Made by a program: the position numbers and the translations under genes. The notes beneath the pieces are model-generated. The model searched no databases and was not told where the DNA came from. It saw only the letters and a program-made list of their open reading frames with translations. From NCBI GenBank assembly GCA_009840635.1, contig VXNL01000053.1, forward strand, positions 1 to 64,000: 64,000 nt of DNA. Direction: 5' to 3'. This document shows positions 10,665 to 24,400 of this stretch, in pieces. This DNA is from Acidobacteriota bacterium (GTDB lineage: Bacteria > Acidobacteriota > Vicinamibacteria > Marinacidobacterales > Marinacidobacteraceae). The first letter of the stretch is position 1. Each line of letters begins with the position of its first letter.

Positions 10665-11498
10665 CTACCTTCTGCGGCGCCGGCGGGAGCGGACGATCAT
10701 CGAGTCGGTCCGCTTGTTGTTGCGGGTCTTGTGTCCCTTGGTCGGCACGCCCCAGGGGCTCACCGGGTGACGTCCTCCGGAACTCTTGCCTTCGCCGCCG
10801 CCGTGAGGGTGGTCCACCGGGTTCATGGTGACTCCCCGGTTGTGCGGCCGGCGGCCGAGCCAGCGCTTGCGGCCGGCCTTGCCGAGCTTCACGTTCTCGT
10901 GGTCCACGTTGGAGACCTGGCCGATCGTGGCGTGACATTCGCGCAGCACCTTGCGGACCTCGCCGGAGGGAAGGCGCACCTGCGCGTAACGCCCCTCCTT
11001 GGCGACCAACTGCACGAACGCGCCGGCGCTGCGCGCCATCTTGCCGCCGCCCCCGGGCCGGAGCTCGACGTTGTGAATCGTGGCGCCCAGCGGAATGCGT
11101 TCGATGCACAGCATGTTTCCGGGCGCGATCTCGGCGGTGTCGCTCGCCATCACCACATCGCCGACCTTCATCCCGACGGCGTGGAGGATGTACCGCTTGT
11201 CTCCGTCGAGATAGTGAAGAAGCGCGATGCGGGCCGAGCGGTTGGGGTCGTACTCGATGGATGCCACCCGCCCGGGCACCCCGGGCTTCGCCCGCCGGAA
11301 ATCAATTTCCCGGTGGCGCCGCTTGTGGCCGCCCCCGCGGAACCGGACCGTGATGCGCCCCGCGCGGTTCCGCCCGCCGCGCTGGCTCTTCCCCCGGGTC
11401 AGCCCCTTCTCCGGCGTCGTCGTCGTGAGTTCCTCGAACGTCTGGACGGTGTGGAACCGGCGTCCGGGGGAGGTCGGCCGGGACTTCTTGATTGCCAT
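10665..11498 (-). CDS. rplB: 50S ribosomal protein L2
   Basis: One of the most conserved proteins near the peptidyl-transferase centre. The 277-residue chain has the N-terminal RNA-binding fold ([20 protein letters not shown]), the SH3-like domain, and the C-terminal motif [20 protein letters not shown] with the histidine equivalent to the conserved H229. It lies 15 bp after rplW. Confidence 0.99.
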   Translation of the reverse strand: MAIKKSRPTSPGRRFHTVQTFEELTTTTPEKGLTRGKSQRGGRNRAGRITVRFRGGGHKRRHREIDFRRAKPGVPGRVASIEYDPNRSARIALLHYLDGDKRYILHAVGMKVGDVVMASDTAEIAPGNMLCIERIPLGATIHNVELRPGGGGKMARSAGAFVQLVAKEGRYAQVRLPSGEVRKVLRECHATIGQVSNVDHENVKLGKAGRKRWLGRRPHNRGVTMNPVDHPHGGGEGKSSGGRHPVSPWGVPTKGHKTRNNKRTDSMIVRSRRRRRR

Positions 11499-11513
11499 TT
11501 CTACGGTCCTCAG

Positions 11514-11804
11514 CTATACGCCCTTGAAGATCTCGATGACGTGGCCCTCCTCGAGGGTCACGTACGCCTTCTTCCAGTTGGGGCGCCGTCCGACGAAGCG
11601 GCCCCACCGCTTGTTCTTGCCCGTGAAGTTGGAAGTGCGGACGTCCTTGACCGCCACCTCGAACAGGGTCTCCACGGCGCGGCGGATCTGGATCTTGTTG
11701 GCCTTCGGGCTCACCCGGAAAGCGACGACGTTCTGGGTTTCCCGGAGGCGCTCCGCCTTCTCGGTGGTGAGCGGTTCGAGGATGACGCGGTCGGCTTCCA
11801 TCAT
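11514..11804 (-). CDS. rplW: 50S ribosomal protein L23
   Basis: The exit-tunnel docking site for trigger factor and SRP. The 96-residue product contains LEPLTTEKAERLRETQNVVAF, KIQIRRAVETLFEV and GRRPNWKKAYVTLEEGHVIE. The start overlaps the rplD stop (ATGA). It is in the standard rplC-rplD-rplW-rplB order. Confidence 0.97.
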   Translation of the reverse strand: MMEADRVILEPLTTEKAERLRETQNVVAFRVSPKANKIQIRRAVETLFEVAVKDVRTSNFTGKNKRWGRFVGRRPNWKKAYVTLEEGHVIEIFKGV

Positions 11805-12499
11805 CGGCTCCCTGCTTCGGACAGCTTCTCGGAGAGCGCGGCGAGCGCGGAACGCCGAATGAGCACCGTCTTCGCCTTGAGCACCTCGTAGCAGTGAAGC
11901 GCCATCACCGAGACCACCTCGACCGACGGCAGGTTCTGCGTCGACAGGTAGAGATCGTCGGAGGGCGCCGTCTCCACGATCAGCACGCGTCCTTCAGTCG
12001 AACCCCACTCGTCCAGGCGGCGAAGCACTGCCCGGGTGGAGGGACCCTCGAGACCGAAGTCCCCGAAAATGCGCAACCGTCCTTCGTTCGCGCACAGCGA
12101 AAGCGCGGAGCGGAGCGCGCCGCGCTGCATGCGGCCGGGCAGCCGATAGCTGTAGTCGCGAGGCTGCGGTCCGAACACGGTCCCGCCGCCCCGCCACAAG
12201 GGGGTGCGGCGGCTGCCGACGCGCGCGTTGCCGGTGCCCTTCTGCCGCCACGGCTTGCGGCCGCCACCGGCAACGAGCGCGCGGTTCTTCGTGGAGTGGG
12301 TCCCGGCGCGCCGGCCCGCCATGTACTGGCGAACCGCGTCGTAGTGAAGGCCCGGCTTCACCGGCGCCGCGAAGACCGTCGGATCGAGTTCCACTTCGCC
12401 GCCTTCGGAATCCCGGGCGACCACGGGACCGGCGCCCTGAGCGCTTTCCGCCTCGGGTACGCCTTCCGTCGGAAGCGCCTCTTGCTCTGCCACGGTCAC
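11801..12499 (-). CDS. rplD: 50S ribosomal protein L4 with N-terminal extension
   Basis: L4 has an exit-tunnel loop and, in gamma-proteobacteria, represses the S10 operon. The GTG at 12499 has AGGA about nine bases upstream and gives 232 residues, longer than the usual 200-210. About 25 acidic N-terminal residues precede the core SEGGEVELDPTVF. The tunnel-loop motif is RKPWRQKGTGNARVGSRRTP and HG-like FGPQPRDYSYRLP follows. No start in the core itself was more convincing. It lies 44 bp after rplC. Confidence 0.93.
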   Translation of the reverse strand: MTVAEQEALPTEGVPEAESAQGAGPVVARDSEGGEVELDPTVFAAPVKPGLHYDAVRQYMAGRRAGTHSTKNRALVAGGGRKPWRQKGTGNARVGSRRTPLWRGGGTVFGPQPRDYSYRLPGRMQRGALRSALSLCANEGRLRIFGDFGLEGPSTRAVLRRLDEWGSTEGRVLIVETAPSDDLYLSTQNLPSVEVVSVMALHCYEVLKAKTVLIRRSALAALSEKLSEAGSR

Positions 12500-12543
12500 T
12501 TTCGTTCTTCCTGTTCGGGTTCTTCTGCCGGTTGTCTGCCTCG

Positions 12544-13173
12544 TCAGGCCTTGCGGATCTCGACGGTGCCGCCGCGGGGGCCGGGGACGGCGCCCCGCAC
12601 CGCCACCACGTTTTCCTGCGCATCCACCCGAACGACGCGGAGGTTCCGCACCGTCACGCGTTCCCGGCCGTGCTGGCCGGGAAGGCGCGTACCCGGGAGC
12701 ACCCGCGAGGGGGTGGCGCACATCCCGATGGCGCCCGGCGCGCGATGGAACTTCGAGCCATGCGACTTCGGCCCGCCATGGAAGCCGTGCCGCTTCATCA
12801 CTCCGGCGAAGCCCTTGCCCTTGCTGACTCCGGTGATCCGGACCACATCTTCGGGAGAGAACACCTCGGCACCGAGCCGCGCACCGATCTCCAGGTCCTC
12901 GCCCGGGTCCGCCTCGAACTCGCGCAGCACCGACGCGGAGGGGGCTGCGGCAGCCTCCAGCCGGGCGGCGAGCGCCCGGTTGCGGGTGGGGCGGCTTCCC
13001 GGGCCGCGGGACCGCTCCAGGCCGACCTGAACGGCTTCGTAGCCATCCGCCGCCGCCGTCTTCTTCTGCACCACGACGCAGGGGCCCACCCGAATCAGGG
13101 TGACGGGAATCACCCGGCCGTCGTCCCCGAAGTGCTGGGCCATCCCCAGCTTCGTGCCCAGCAGTCCGTTCAT
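12544..13173 (-). CDS. rplC: 50S ribosomal protein L3
   Basis: Binds near the 3' end of 23S rRNA and nucleates 50S assembly. The 209-residue product starts MNGLLGTKLGMAQHFGDDG, contains VSKGKGFAGVMKRHGFHGG and GIGMCATPSR-like GAIGMCATPSRVLPG, and ends with the beta-strand tail GPRGGTVEIRKA. It is 30 bp after rpsJ. Confidence 0.98.
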   Translation of the reverse strand: MNGLLGTKLGMAQHFGDDGRVIPVTLIRVGPCVVVQKKTAAADGYEAVQVGLERSRGPGSRPTRNRALAARLEAAAAPSASVLREFEADPGEDLEIGARLGAEVFSPEDVVRITGVSKGKGFAGVMKRHGFHGGPKSHGSKFHRAPGAIGMCATPSRVLPGTRLPGQHGRERVTVRNLRVVRVDAQENVVAVRGAVPGPRGGTVEIRKA

Positions 13174-13203
13174 CGATCTTCCTCCGCGATTCCCGTTCGT
13201 TCC

Positions 13204-13536
13204 CTACTTGGCCTGTGGCTCGCCGGCGACCATCGCCTTGATCTCGACATGAACGCCGGCCGGAAGATCGAGCCGTGACAACGCATCGACCGTGGTCGGA
13301 GTGGACCCCAGGATGTCCAGGAGCCGCTTGTGCGTCCGGAGTTCGAATTGCTCCCGGGACTTCTTGTCCACATGCGGAGAGCGAAGCACGGTGTAGCGGT
13401 TCTTGACCGTCGGCAGCGGAATCGGTCCGGCTACCGTGGCGCCGGTCCGCTTCGCCGTCTCCACGATCTCACTCGTGGACTGGTCCAGCAGGCGGTGATC
13501 GAACGCCTTGAGTCGGATGCGGATCTTTTCGTTCAT
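13204..13536 (-). CDS. rpsJ: 30S ribosomal protein S10
   Basis: A protein of the 30S head and, as NusE, a partner of NusB/NusG in antitermination and transcription-translation coupling. At 110 residues it has [40 protein letters not shown] and [18 protein letters not shown]. It follows fusA after only 38 bp, so there is no room for a long S10-type leader and this cluster is continuous with the str genes. Confidence 0.98.
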   Translation of the reverse strand: MNEKIRIRLKAFDHRLLDQSTSEIVETAKRTGATVAGPIPLPTVKNRYTVLRSPHVDKKSREQFELRTHKRLLDILGSTPTTVDALSRLDLPAGVHVEIKAMVAGEPQAK

Positions 13537-13574
13537 CGGTTGAAATCCTCGTCAGGCATCCCAATCAGGCGCGA

Positions 13575-15647
<2,073 letters not shown>

Positions 15648-15902
15648 GGGAAGTGGTGGGCGATGGATGCTTCGAGGATGATCCGACGGGAGACGAGAAC
15701 TGGGGAAGAAGGTCCGAATTGCCTGCGGTTCGATTCGCGCGCCGTGACGAACGGATCGAGTCCGCCTCACCGGGCCACGCGGGCCCGAACGGGTTGGACT
15801 CAGCAGTCGATCTCATTTGGCGAAATCGTGCTCGCTTCCTGAATGGCGGTTCCTCCGATTTGTTGTTTTGCCGATGGATATCTGTCTGGCCTGGAAGGAC
15901 GG
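15648..15902. other. rpsG-fusA intergenic region, no gene recognised
   Basis: A 255-bp spacer between rpsG and fusA on the transcribed (minus) strand. It is long for this compact cluster. No convincing minus-10/minus-35 pair, tRNA or conserved small frame was seen. It may be a leader that regulates fusA (S7 represses this junction in enterobacteria), but no recognisable S7 site could be drawn. Confidence 0.4.
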
Positions 15903-16373
15903 CTACCAGCGGTGGTGGGCGAAGGCCTTGTTCGCCTCCGCCATCTTGTGGGTGTCTTCCCGTTTCTTGATGGCCCCGCCACGGTTCTGGGAAGCGTCGA
16001 GCAGTTCGCCCGCGAGCTTCTCCGCCATCGTCTTCTCCGGCCGTTTCCGGGCGTAGCCCACGATCCAGCGCAGGGACAGCGACGTGCGCCGCTCGGGACG
16101 GACCTCGTACGGCACCTGAACGTTGGCGCCGCCCTTCCGGCGGCTCTTCACCTCGAGGGTCGGCTTGACGTTCTGGACGGCCTCGCGAAAGGTCGTGAGG
16201 GGCTCGCCGCCCGTCTTGTCCTTGATGCGGTCGAAGGCGCCGTAGACGATCGACTCGGCGGTGGACTTCTTCCCGTCCAGCATCACCTTGTTGATGAACG
16301 ATGAGACGAGCACGCTCTGGTAGCGGGCATCCGGAGCGGGTTGCCGCTTCGGCACGTCACGGCGTCGGGACAT
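15903..16373 (-). CDS. rpsG: 30S ribosomal protein S7
   Basis: The primary assembly protein of the 30S head and, in enterobacteria, an autorepressor of the str operon. The 156-residue protein starts [18 protein letters not shown] and contains [40 protein letters not shown] and [19 protein letters not shown], typical of the family. It lies 37 bp after rpsL and 255 bp before fusA. Confidence 0.98.
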   Translation of the reverse strand: MSRRRDVPKRQPAPDARYQSVLVSSFINKVMLDGKKSTAESIVYGAFDRIKDKTGGEPLTTFREAVQNVKPTLEVKSRRKGGANVQVPYEVRPERRTSLSLRWIVGYARKRPEKTMAEKLAGELLDASQNRGGAIKKREDTHKMAEANKAFAHHRW

Positions 16374-16410
16374 CTCCGAATCTCTCTTGCGTAAGGGGCG
16401 GCTCTACCGT

Positions 16411-16785
16411 TCAGCTCTTCGGCCGTTTCGTCCCGTACTTGGACCGGCCGTTCTTTCGTCCGTCCACCCCGGTGGCGTCAAGGGCCCCCCGGATCACGTG
16501 GTACCGCACGCCCGGAAGATCCTTCACCCGGCCGCCACGCAGAAGCACGATGGAGTGTTCCTGCAGGGAGTGCCCCACCCCGGGAATGTAGGTCGTGACC
16601 TCGATCCCGTTGGTGAGCCGCACCCGGGCGACCTTCCTGAGCGCCGAGTTCGGCTTCTTGGGGTTGATGGTGAAGACCCGCACGCACACCCCCCTCCGCT
16701 GCGGACACCGCTGGAGCGCCGGAGAGTCGGTGGCCGGGGCCATCCGCTTCCGTCCACGGCGGACAAGCTGATGAATGGTGGGCAT
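16411..16785 (-). CDS. rpsL: 30S ribosomal protein S12
   Basis: A decoding-centre protein and the classic streptomycin-resistance locus. The 124-residue protein has the wild-type-like loops [20 protein letters not shown] and [20 protein letters not shown], including the lysines and the KDLPG aspartate that carries methylthio modification in other bacteria; no known resistance substitution is apparent. It is the first gene behind the promoter at 16958-16987. Confidence 0.98.
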   Translation of the reverse strand: MPTIHQLVRRGRKRMAPATDSPALQRCPQRRGVCVRVFTINPKKPNSALRKVARVRLTNGIEVTTYIPGVGHSLQEHSIVLLRGGRVKDLPGVRYHVIRGALDATGVDGRKNGRSKYGTKRPKS

Positions 16786-16888
16786 GGGGAAATCGGATCC
16801 GAAGGAAAATGCTGCGCCCCCGCGGGGGCAGGGAAACTGGGACGTGCACCGCCCACCCGTCAGGGCTCGAAGAAGGCGATCGGCGGCT

Positions 16889-16904
16889 GTTTCCCGAGGG
16901 AAAC
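16889..16904 (-). promoter_or_regulatory. hairpin in rpsL leader
   Basis: A perfect 6-bp stem (16889-16894 with 16899-16904) closed by a CTCG-type tetraloop on the transcript. It lies in the roughly 165-nt leader between the predicted promoter and rpsL. Role unknown; it could contribute to leader stability or attenuation. Confidence 0.4.
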
Positions 16905-16957
16905 GATGACGTCCACGACGCTCGAAAAATGCGTTTTGGGCGCGTAGCGGACGAAGG

Positions 16958-16987
16958 ATTTTACGCTCCGGCGCGCATATCTGTCAA
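16958..16987 (-). promoter_or_regulatory. sigma70-type promoter for the rpsL operon
   Basis: On the minus strand a perfect TTGACA (16982-16987) and TAAAAT (16958-16963) are separated by 18 bp. The block sits in an AT-richer patch of a GC-rich genome, 170 bp upstream of rpsL. It should start the rpsL-rpsG-fusA-S10-spc transcript at about 16950, separate from rpoBC. Confidence 0.75.
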
Positions 16988-17036
16988 ATCCAAAAGGGCC
17001 GATCCGCGGCGGGGGCACGGGCGGCGTAGGCCACCG

Positions 17037-17055
17037 CCGGAACGCCAACTTCCGG
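17037..17055 (-). terminator. weak hairpin after rpoC
   Basis: A 6-bp stem (17037-17042 with 17050-17055, 7-nt loop) lies just after the rpoC stop and is followed on the transcript only by GC-rich sequence and then CCCTTTTGG. It may be a weak terminator, or only part of a readthrough leader, since the strong promoter follows 50 bp on. Confidence 0.3.
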
Positions 17056-17072
17056 GGTTCCGGGGAGACCGC

Positions 17073-20000
17073 TCAGTGAATCTCTTCGGCCAGTTCGGTT
17101 TCCGGATTCGGGTCTTCCTGGAGCATGGCCTGCCGGTGCGCGTCGATCTCCTCCGGCAACACGAAGCGCCGGTGCTCGCGGAGCCCGGTCCCCGCCGGAA
17201 TCAGCCGGCCCATGATGACGTTTTCCTTGAGCCCGCGGAGGTAGTCCACCTTGCCGGTGAGCGACGCTTCGGTCAGGACCTTGGTGGTTTCCTGGAACGA
17301 CGCGGCGGAGATGAAGCTGTCGGTGGCGAGCGACGCTTTGGTGAGGCCGAGCAGCATCGGCTCCCCCTGGGCCGCCTGCCCGCCCTCTGCCTGGGCCTTG
17401 CGGTTCGCCTGTGCGAACTCGTGGCGGTCCACCGTCGAGTCCACGATGAGGTCGGTGTCGCCGACGTCGGTGACGCGCACCCAGCGCATCATCCGGCTGA
17501 TGATGACCTCGATGTGCTTGTCGTCGATCACGACCCCCTGGAGCCGGTACACCTCCTGGATCTCGTGGACGAGATACCGCTGCAGCTCGCCTTCGCCGAG
17601 GACGCGGAGAATGTCGTGCGGATTGCGCGGACCGTCCATGAGCGGGTCACCCGCACGGACTTCCTCGTTCTCCCGGACACTGATGTGGACTCCGCGCGGC
17701 ACCTCGTATTCGCGGACGTCGTCGGTGACCTGCGAGGTCACGCTGATGACGCGCTTGCCCTTGCGGACGTCGCCGTACTGCAGCCGCCCGTCGATTTCGC
17801 TGATCAGGGCCGGGGCCTTCGGCGGCCGCGCCTCGAAGAGCTCGACGACGCGCGGCAGGCCTCCGGTGATGTCCTTGGTCTTGGTGGTCTCCCGCGGAAT
17901 CTTGGCGAGCACGTCGCCCGGACGGACGGCGTCATCCTCCTCGACCTCGAGGTGGGCGCGGGAGGGCATCAGGTAGGTTCGGGGATCTTCACCCGGGGCG
18001 CCCTGAATTTCGATCCGCGGCTCGAACCGGTCGTCCGGGGACTCGATGATCACCGCCTGTGACCGGAAGGTGACGTTGTCCACCTCCTGGATCATCGTCA
18101 CGTCGGCGATGATGTCCCGGAACCGGACCGTCCCCTCCTCCTCGGCGAGAATCGAGAAGCTGTAGGGATCCCATTCGACGATCACCTGGCTGCTGCTGAC
18201 GGCGCTGCCGGGGGCCGCCTTGATCCGGGCGCCGTAGACGACGGGATGGCTCTCCAGGACCCGTCCCTCGCCGTCTCCCACCTCCACGGTGCCGGCGCGG
18301 TTGATGACCACCAGGTTGCCGTGGCGATCCTCGACCGTGCGCAGGTTCTCCGAGAACTGCATCACGCCGTCGTGGCGCGCCTCGAGGGCCGAGTTCTCGA
18401 AAACGCTGGCCGTTCCGCCGATGTGGAACGTCCGCATCGTCAACTGGGTGCCGGGCTCGCCAATGGACTGGGCGGCGATGATGCCCACCGCCTCTCCCAG
18501 GTCCACGAGCCGCCCGGTGGCCAGGTTCCGGCCGTAGCACATCGCGCAGACGCCCCGGCGGGCATCGCAGGTGAGGACCGACCGGATCTTGACCCGGGCC
18601 ACACCCGAACCCTCGATGGCGGTGGCGATCTCCTCGCTGATCTCCTCGCCGGCGTCAACGATGAGGTCCCCGCGGAAATCCTTGACGGCCTCGAGGCTGA
18701 CCCTGCCCACGATGCGGTCCCGAAGCGGCTCGATGACCTCCCCGGCTTCGATGATGGGCTCGGCGTAGATGCCCCGAAGCGTCCCGCAATCGACATGGGT
18801 GACGATGACGTCCTGCGCCACGTCGGCGAGCCGGCGGGTGAGGTAGCCGGCGTCCGCGGTCCGGAGCGCGGTGTCCGCCAGGCCCTTGCGCGCCCCGTTG
18901 GTCGAAATGAAGTACTGGATGACGCTGAGTCCCTCGCGGAAGTTGCTGGTGATCGGGGTCTCGATGATCTCTCCCGAGGTCTTGGCCATCAGCCCCCGCA
19001 TGCCGGCGAGCTGCCGAATCTGCTTCTCGCTGCCGCGGGCGCCGGAGTCCACCATCATGAAGACGGGGCTGAACCGCCCGGTCTCCCGCTCCCGGACCTG
19101 CATGGTCTTCAGCATGTCCTCCGCCACCTTGTTGGTGGCGTTCGACCAGACGTCGATGACCTTGTTGTACCGCTCTCCGTGGGTGATGGCACCCTGCTGG
19201 TACTGCTCGTCGACCCGGCCGACCTCTTCCTTGGCCTCCTCGACCAGGCGCGCCTTGTTCGGCGGGACCACCAGGTCGCCGAGTCCGATGGACGTTCCAC
19301 TGCGGGTCGCGTACTCGAAGCCGATGTCCTTCAGCGCGTCGAGGACGTCGGCGGTGCTCTCGAGCCCGTGACGCAGATAGACCAGACGGACGAGGCTCTG
19401 AATGCCCTTCTTCTTGAGCACACCGTTCACGAACGGCAGGTCCGCGGGCAGCCGGTCGTTCAGGAGCACTCGCCCGACGGTGGTCTCGATCCGCCTTCCC
19501 TCGGAGTCCGAGACCTTCACCCGCAGCAGGTCCTGGCTGTCGTGCGTCTCGAGGAGCTCTCCCGAGTAGCGCAGCTGAATCGGCGTCAGGGTGGCGATCT
19601 GTCCGCTCTCGTGGGCGAGCAGTACCTCCTCGATCGAGGAAAAGGCCTGTTTTTCCTCCGGCGGAGTCACCTGCGGCTTGGTCAGGTAGTAGATGCCCAG
19701 CACCATGTCCTGCGTCGGGACGGCGAGCGGTCCGCCGTGCGCGGGCGAGAGGATGTTCCGCGAGGAACGCATCAGAAGCGACGCCTCCACCTGCGCCTCG
19801 GGGCTCAGGGGAACGTGGACCGCCATCTGGTCGCCGTCGAAATCGGCGTTGAACGCGCTGCAGACCAGCGGATGGATCCGGATCGCCTTCCCCTCCACCA
19901 GGACCGGCTCAAAGGCCTGGATGCCGAGCCGGTGCAGCGTAGGGGCGCGGTTCAGCAGCACGGAATGCTCGCTGATGACCTCCTCGAGGTAGTCCCAGAC

Positions 20001-21413
20001 TTCGGGACGCTGTTCCTCCACGAGTTCGCGGGCCTGCTTGATCGTCGCGGCAAGCCCCTCGTGCTCCAGCCTGTTGAACAGGAAGGGCTTGAACAGTTCG
20101 AGCGCCATCTTCTTGGGAAGCCCGCACTGGTGGACCTTCAGCTCCGGGCCGACCACGATGACGGAGCGGCCGGAATAGTCCACGCGCTTGCCGAGGAGGT
20201 TCTGGCGGAACCTGCCTTGCTTGCCCTTGAGGGTGTCGGAGAGGGACTTGAGCGGGCGGTTGTTCGTGCCCTTCAGGACCCGTCCCCGGCGGCCGTTGTC
20301 GAAGAGGGCGTCCACCGCTTCCTGCAGCATGCGCTGCTCGTTCCGAACGATGACGTCCGGCGCGCGCAGTTCAAGCAGCCGCCGAAGCCGGTTGTTGCGG
20401 TTGATGACCTTCCGGTAGAGCTCGTTGAGATCGCTCGTAGCGAATCGCCCACCATCGAGGGGCACCAGCGGACGCAGGTCCGGCGGGATCACCGGGATGA
20501 CGTCCATGATCATCCACTCGGGGAGGTTCCCTGACTTCCGGAACGCATCCACCACTTTCAGCCGCTTCGCCGCCTTCGTCCGCTTCTGGATGGACCGCTC
20601 GTGCCGCATGGCGTGACGCAACTCGACCGCCAGGGTCTCGAGATCCGCCTCGTGCAGCAGTTGCTTGGCGGCTCCGGCTCCCATTCCCGCCCGGTAGGTG
20701 CTTCCCGGGCGCTTCAGCTTCTCGCGAAACTCGTTGTCGGTGCGACCGAAGAGGCGCTTGAGCAGGCGATCCTGGTCTTCAGTGACCACCTGACCCTTGC
20801 GGAGGCTCCCGAGCCTGATGTTGCCCACCGTGCAGCCCTCGTCTCTCTCGTCGAAGGAGAACGCGAAGAGCTGCTGCAGCAGTTGCACCTCTTCGAGCGT
20901 GAGCGTGACTTCCTTTTCTCTCAGGAGCGCGATGTCGACATCGCCGGGATCGAGGACCACGTACGACTCGTAGTAGAGGATCCGTTCGAGTTCCCGCGGG
21001 GTCAGATCCAGCACCTGGCCGATGCGGCTTGGCGGGACCTTGAAGAACCAGACGTGGGAAACGGGGCAAGCCAGCTCGATGTGGCCCAGCCGGCTGCGGC
21101 GGACCGACGCCTGCGTAACCTCCACGCCGCACTTGTCGCAGACGACGCCCCGATGCTTCATGCGCTTGTACTTGCCGCACAAGCACTCCCAGTCGCTGAT
21201 GGGACCGAAGATCTGGGCGCAGAAGAGTCCGCCCCGTTCGGGTTTCAGGGTGCGGTAGTTGATGGTCTCGGCCTTCGTGACCTCTCCGTGGGACCACGCC
21301 CTGATCTTTTCGGGCGACGCGATCGAGATCTTGATGGCGTCGAAATCAGAGCTGAAAGTTTCCCTTTCCTCGAGGTCCGGGAAGACTCCGGCGGTTTCCC
21401 TGGTTGTCTGCAT
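17073..21413 (-). CDS. rpoC: DNA-directed RNA polymerase subunit beta-prime
   Basis: Forms the catalytic cleft with RpoB. The ATG at 21413 (upstream GAGGGACGAA) gives 1446 residues. Visible landmarks are the N-terminal zinc ribbon ([19 protein letters not shown]), the active-site NADFDGDQM with the three Mg-binding aspartates, the trigger-loop region [17 protein letters not shown], and the second zinc site [13 protein letters not shown]. An in-frame extension upstream to 21653 would overlap rpoB and is rejected. It is 29 bp from rpoB. Confidence 0.99.
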   Translation of the reverse strand: MQTTRETAGVFPDLEERETFSSDFDAIKISIASPEKIRAWSHGEVTKAETINYRTLKPERGGLFCAQIFGPISDWECLCGKYKRMKHRGVVCDKCGVEVTQASVRRSRLGHIELACPVSHVWFFKVPPSRIGQVLDLTPRELERILYYESYVVLDPGDVDIALLREKEVTLTLEEVQLLQQLFAFSFDERDEGCTVGNIRLGSLRKGQVVTEDQDRLLKRLFGRTDNEFREKLKRPGSTYRAGMGAGAAKQLLHEADLETLAVELRHAMRHERSIQKRTKAAKRLKVVDAFRKSGNLPEWMIMDVIPVIPPDLRPLVPLDGGRFATSDLNELYRKVINRNNRLRRLLELRAPDVIVRNEQRMLQEAVDALFDNGRRGRVLKGTNNRPLKSLSDTLKGKQGRFRQNLLGKRVDYSGRSVIVVGPELKVHQCGLPKKMALELFKPFLFNRLEHEGLAATIKQARELVEEQRPEVWDYLEEVISEHSVLLNRAPTLHRLGIQAFEPVLVEGKAIRIHPLVCSAFNADFDGDQMAVHVPLSPEAQVEASLLMRSSRNILSPAHGGPLAVPTQDMVLGIYYLTKPQVTPPEEKQAFSSIEEVLLAHESGQIATLTPIQLRYSGELLETHDSQDLLRVKVSDSEGRRIETTVGRVLLNDRLPADLPFVNGVLKKKGIQSLVRLVYLRHGLESTADVLDALKDIGFEYATRSGTSIGLGDLVVPPNKARLVEEAKEEVGRVDEQYQQGAITHGERYNKVIDVWSNATNKVAEDMLKTMQVRERETGRFSPVFMMVDSGARGSEKQIRQLAGMRGLMAKTSGEIIETPITSNFREGLSVIQYFISTNGARKGLADTALRTADAGYLTRRLADVAQDVIVTHVDCGTLRGIYAEPIIEAGEVIEPLRDRIVGRVSLEAVKDFRGDLIVDAGEEISEEIATAIEGSGVARVKIRSVLTCDARRGVCAMCYGRNLATGRLVDLGEAVGIIAAQSIGEPGTQLTMRTFHIGGTASVFENSALEARHDGVMQFSENLRTVEDRHGNLVVINRAGTVEVGDGEGRVLESHPVVYGARIKAAPGSAVSSSQVIVEWDPYSFSILAEEEGTVRFRDIIADVTMIQEVDNVTFRSQAVIIESPDDRFEPRIEIQGAPGEDPRTYLMPSRAHLEVEEDDAVRPGDVLAKIPRETTKTKDITGGLPRVVELFEARPPKAPALISEIDGRLQYGDVRKGKRVISVTSQVTDDVREYEVPRGVHISVRENEEVRAGDPLMDGPRNPHDILRVLGEGELQRYLVHEIQEVYRLQGVVIDDKHIEVIISRMMRWVRVTDVGDTDLIVDSTVDRHEFAQANRKAQAEGGQAAQGEPMLLGLTKASLATDSFISAASFQETTKVLTEASLTGKVDYLRGLKENVIMGRLIPAGTGLREHRRFVLPEEIDAHRQAMLQEDPNPETELAEEIH

Positions 21414-21442
21414 TTCGTCCCTCTCGATTGTTTGTTTACCGA

Positions 21443-24400
21443 TCAGTTCTTGGCGCGTATCAGCTCGATATCGAGCCCAAGGCTCTGGATTTCCGCCATG
21501 AGCACCTTGAACGACGCCGGCACCTCGGGCGAATAGCTCGTGTCGCCCTTCACGATGGACTCGTAGACCTTCGCGCGGCCCCGGACGTCGTCCGATTTCA
21601 CGGTCAGGATCTCCTGGAGCGTGTGCGCCGCACCGTAGGCCTCGATCGCCCACACCTCCATCTCGCCGAACCGCTGACCGCCGAACTGCGCCTTGCCGCC
21701 AAGCGGCTGCTGCGTGATCAGGCTGTAGGGCCCGATGCTGCGAGCGTGCATCTTGTCGTCCACCAGGTGCCCGAGCTTGAGCATGTAGATGTACCCGGAG
21801 GTAACGGGCTGATCGAAGGGTCTTCCGGTCCGGCCGTCGTAGAGAACGGTCTTGCCGTCCTCCAGGACGTTCGCCCGCAGTCCATCCTCCGCCTCGGCCC
21901 GGTCATTGGCCTCGTCGAGGAGTTTGCGGATGTCGGTCTCCCGGGCGCCGTCGAAAACGGGCGTGGCGAAGTGGCGATCCAGCATGCGCGCCGCCCAGCC
22001 GAGGTGGGTCTCGAGGACCTGGCCGATGTTCATCCGCGACGGAACACCCAGCGGATTCAGGATGATGTCCACCGGGGTGCCGTCCGGCAGGAACGGCATG
22101 TCCTCCACGGGCACGATCTTGGCGATGACACCCTTGTTGCCGTGCCGGCCGGCCATCTTGTCGCCCACGCTGAGCTTCCGCTTCATGGCCACGTAGACCT
22201 TGACCATCTTGATGACGCCGGGTGGAAGATCGTCTCCCTGGCTCACCACGGCCTGCTGCTCGTCGCGGCGAACCGAGAGCAGGTCCAGCTGTTCCTCGGT
22301 CTTCTCCTGAATCTCCTGGAGCTCGTCCCGCACGTCGTCGGGAAGGTCCGTCTCGAACAGGGGAACGAAGTCCAGCCGCTTCAACAGCTCCTTCCGGGTC
22401 AGGCGCGTGCCTTTCTTGAGTTCGACTTCGCCCGTGGCCGGGTTCATGCAGTCCTCGACCAGGCGGGCGCCCACCATCCGGTCCACGATGCGCTTGTCGC
22501 ACTCCTCGCGCAGAATCCGCTCCTCATCGTGGTAGTCGCGGTCGATGGCCTCGATGTCGTCCGCCTCGATCGACAGCGCGCGCTCATCGCGGTTCGCGTC
22601 CTTCCGGTGGAAGACGCGCACGTCGACGACCACTCCTTCGACCCCCGACGGGCACTTGAGCGACGAGTTCTTGACGTCGCCCGCCTTGTCTCCAAAGATG
22701 GCCCGGAGGAGCTTCTCCTCCGGAGTCAGCTGAGCCTCGGCCTTCGGGGTGACCCGCCCGACGAGGATGTCGCCGGGACTGACCCGGGCGCCGATGCGGA
22801 CGATGCCCGATTCGTCGAGGTTCCGGAGGAAGCTCTCGGCGACGCCGGGCACCTCGCGGGTGATGGACTCCGGACCCAGCTTGGTGTCCCGCGCCTGCAC
22901 GGTGTGTTCCTCGATGTGGATCGAGGTGTAGCTGTCGTCCTGGACGAGCCGCTCCGAAACGATGATCGCGTCCTCGAAGTTGTAGCCGCGCCACGGCATG
23001 AAGGCCACGAGCACGTTGCGGCCAAGCGCCAGTTCGCCGCCGTCGGTGCACGGGCCGTCCGCGATGATCTGACCCCTCGCGACGCGTTCGCCCACCTCCA
23101 CGAGCGGCTTCTGGTTGATGGAGGTGTTCTGGTTGGAGCGGCGGAACTTCTTCAACCGGTAGATGCTGGCCCCGATCTCGGTCTCTCCGGCCCCGTCGCT
23201 CTCCTTGCGGACGATGATCCGGCGTCCATCGACCCGGTCCACGACGCCGTTCTCCCGGCAGACGATGACCGACCCGGAATCGCGGGCGGTCACGAATTCC
23301 ATGCCCGTGCCCACGAGCGGCGCCTCGGCCGTGATCAGCGGGACCGCCTGACGCTGCATGTTCGAGCCCATCAGCGCCCGGTTCGCATCGTCGTTCTCGA
23401 GGAAGGGCACGAGCGAGGCCGCCACCGAAACGATCTGCTTCGGAGACACGTCGATGAAATCGACGTTCTCCCTCGGCGCGGGCACGAACTCGCCCTCGTG
23501 ACGGCAGTTGACCCGCGAGTCCAGAAGCTCCCCGCGCTCTCCCACCCGGGCGTTCGCCTGCGCGATCGTGTGGCGTTCTTCCTCGAGCGCCGAAAGGTAG
23601 AACGCGTGCGGGATGAGAACGGCGGTTTTCCGGCGGCGCCCGATCTTGTCGTTGGCAGCCTCGGCCTCCTTCCTCGGGACGATGGCGCCGGGCTCGAGCT
23701 TGGTGTCTCCGAAATCCTCAACGCGGACGTAGTCCACGATCCGGCCGTCGACGACCTTCCGGTAGGGACTCTGGATGAAGCCGTAGTTGTCGATCGTCGC
23801 GTAGCAGGAGAGCGAACTGATCAGCCCGATGTTCGGGCCTTCCGGCGTCTCGATCGGGCAGATGCGCCCGTAGTGCGTCGCGTGGACATCCCGCACGTCG
23901 AACTTGGCGCGGTCACGGGAGAGTCCTCCCGGACCCAGCGCCGAGAGACGGCGCTTGTGCGTCACCTCGGAGAGGGGATTCGTCTGTTCCATGAACTGCG
24001 AGAGCTGGGACGCGCCGAAGAACTCGCGCACGGCGGCGGTCACCGGCTTCGCGTTGATCAGGTCCCGCGGCATCGCGGTCGTCATTTCCTGATAGACGTT
24101 CATCTTTTCGCGAATCGCCCGCTCCATCCGGACGAGGCCCAGGCGGAACTGGTTCTCGAGGAGTTCGCCGACCGACCGGACGCGGCGGTTGCCAAGGTGG
24201 TCGATGTCGTCCGCCCGATAGCCGCTCTCGCCGCGGGTGAGGCGCAGGAGGTAGTCCAGAACGAGAACGAAGTCCTCCTCCGCGAGGATGGTCCGGTTGG
24301 GATCCATCTCGCGCTCGAGCTTGGTCGCCAGCTTGCGGCGCCCGACCCGGGAGAAGTCGTACTTCTGTTCATTGAAGAACAGGTTGTGGAGCAGGGTCCG

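Noticed and set aside
15648..15902. Possible small gene between rpsG and fusA
   Set aside because: Short frames are present but none has a ribosome-binding site, family similarity or consistent composition.
18246..20534. A plus-strand open frame of about 762 codons opposite rpoC
   Set aside because: Antisense shadow of the rpoC coding sequence with no recognised domain.
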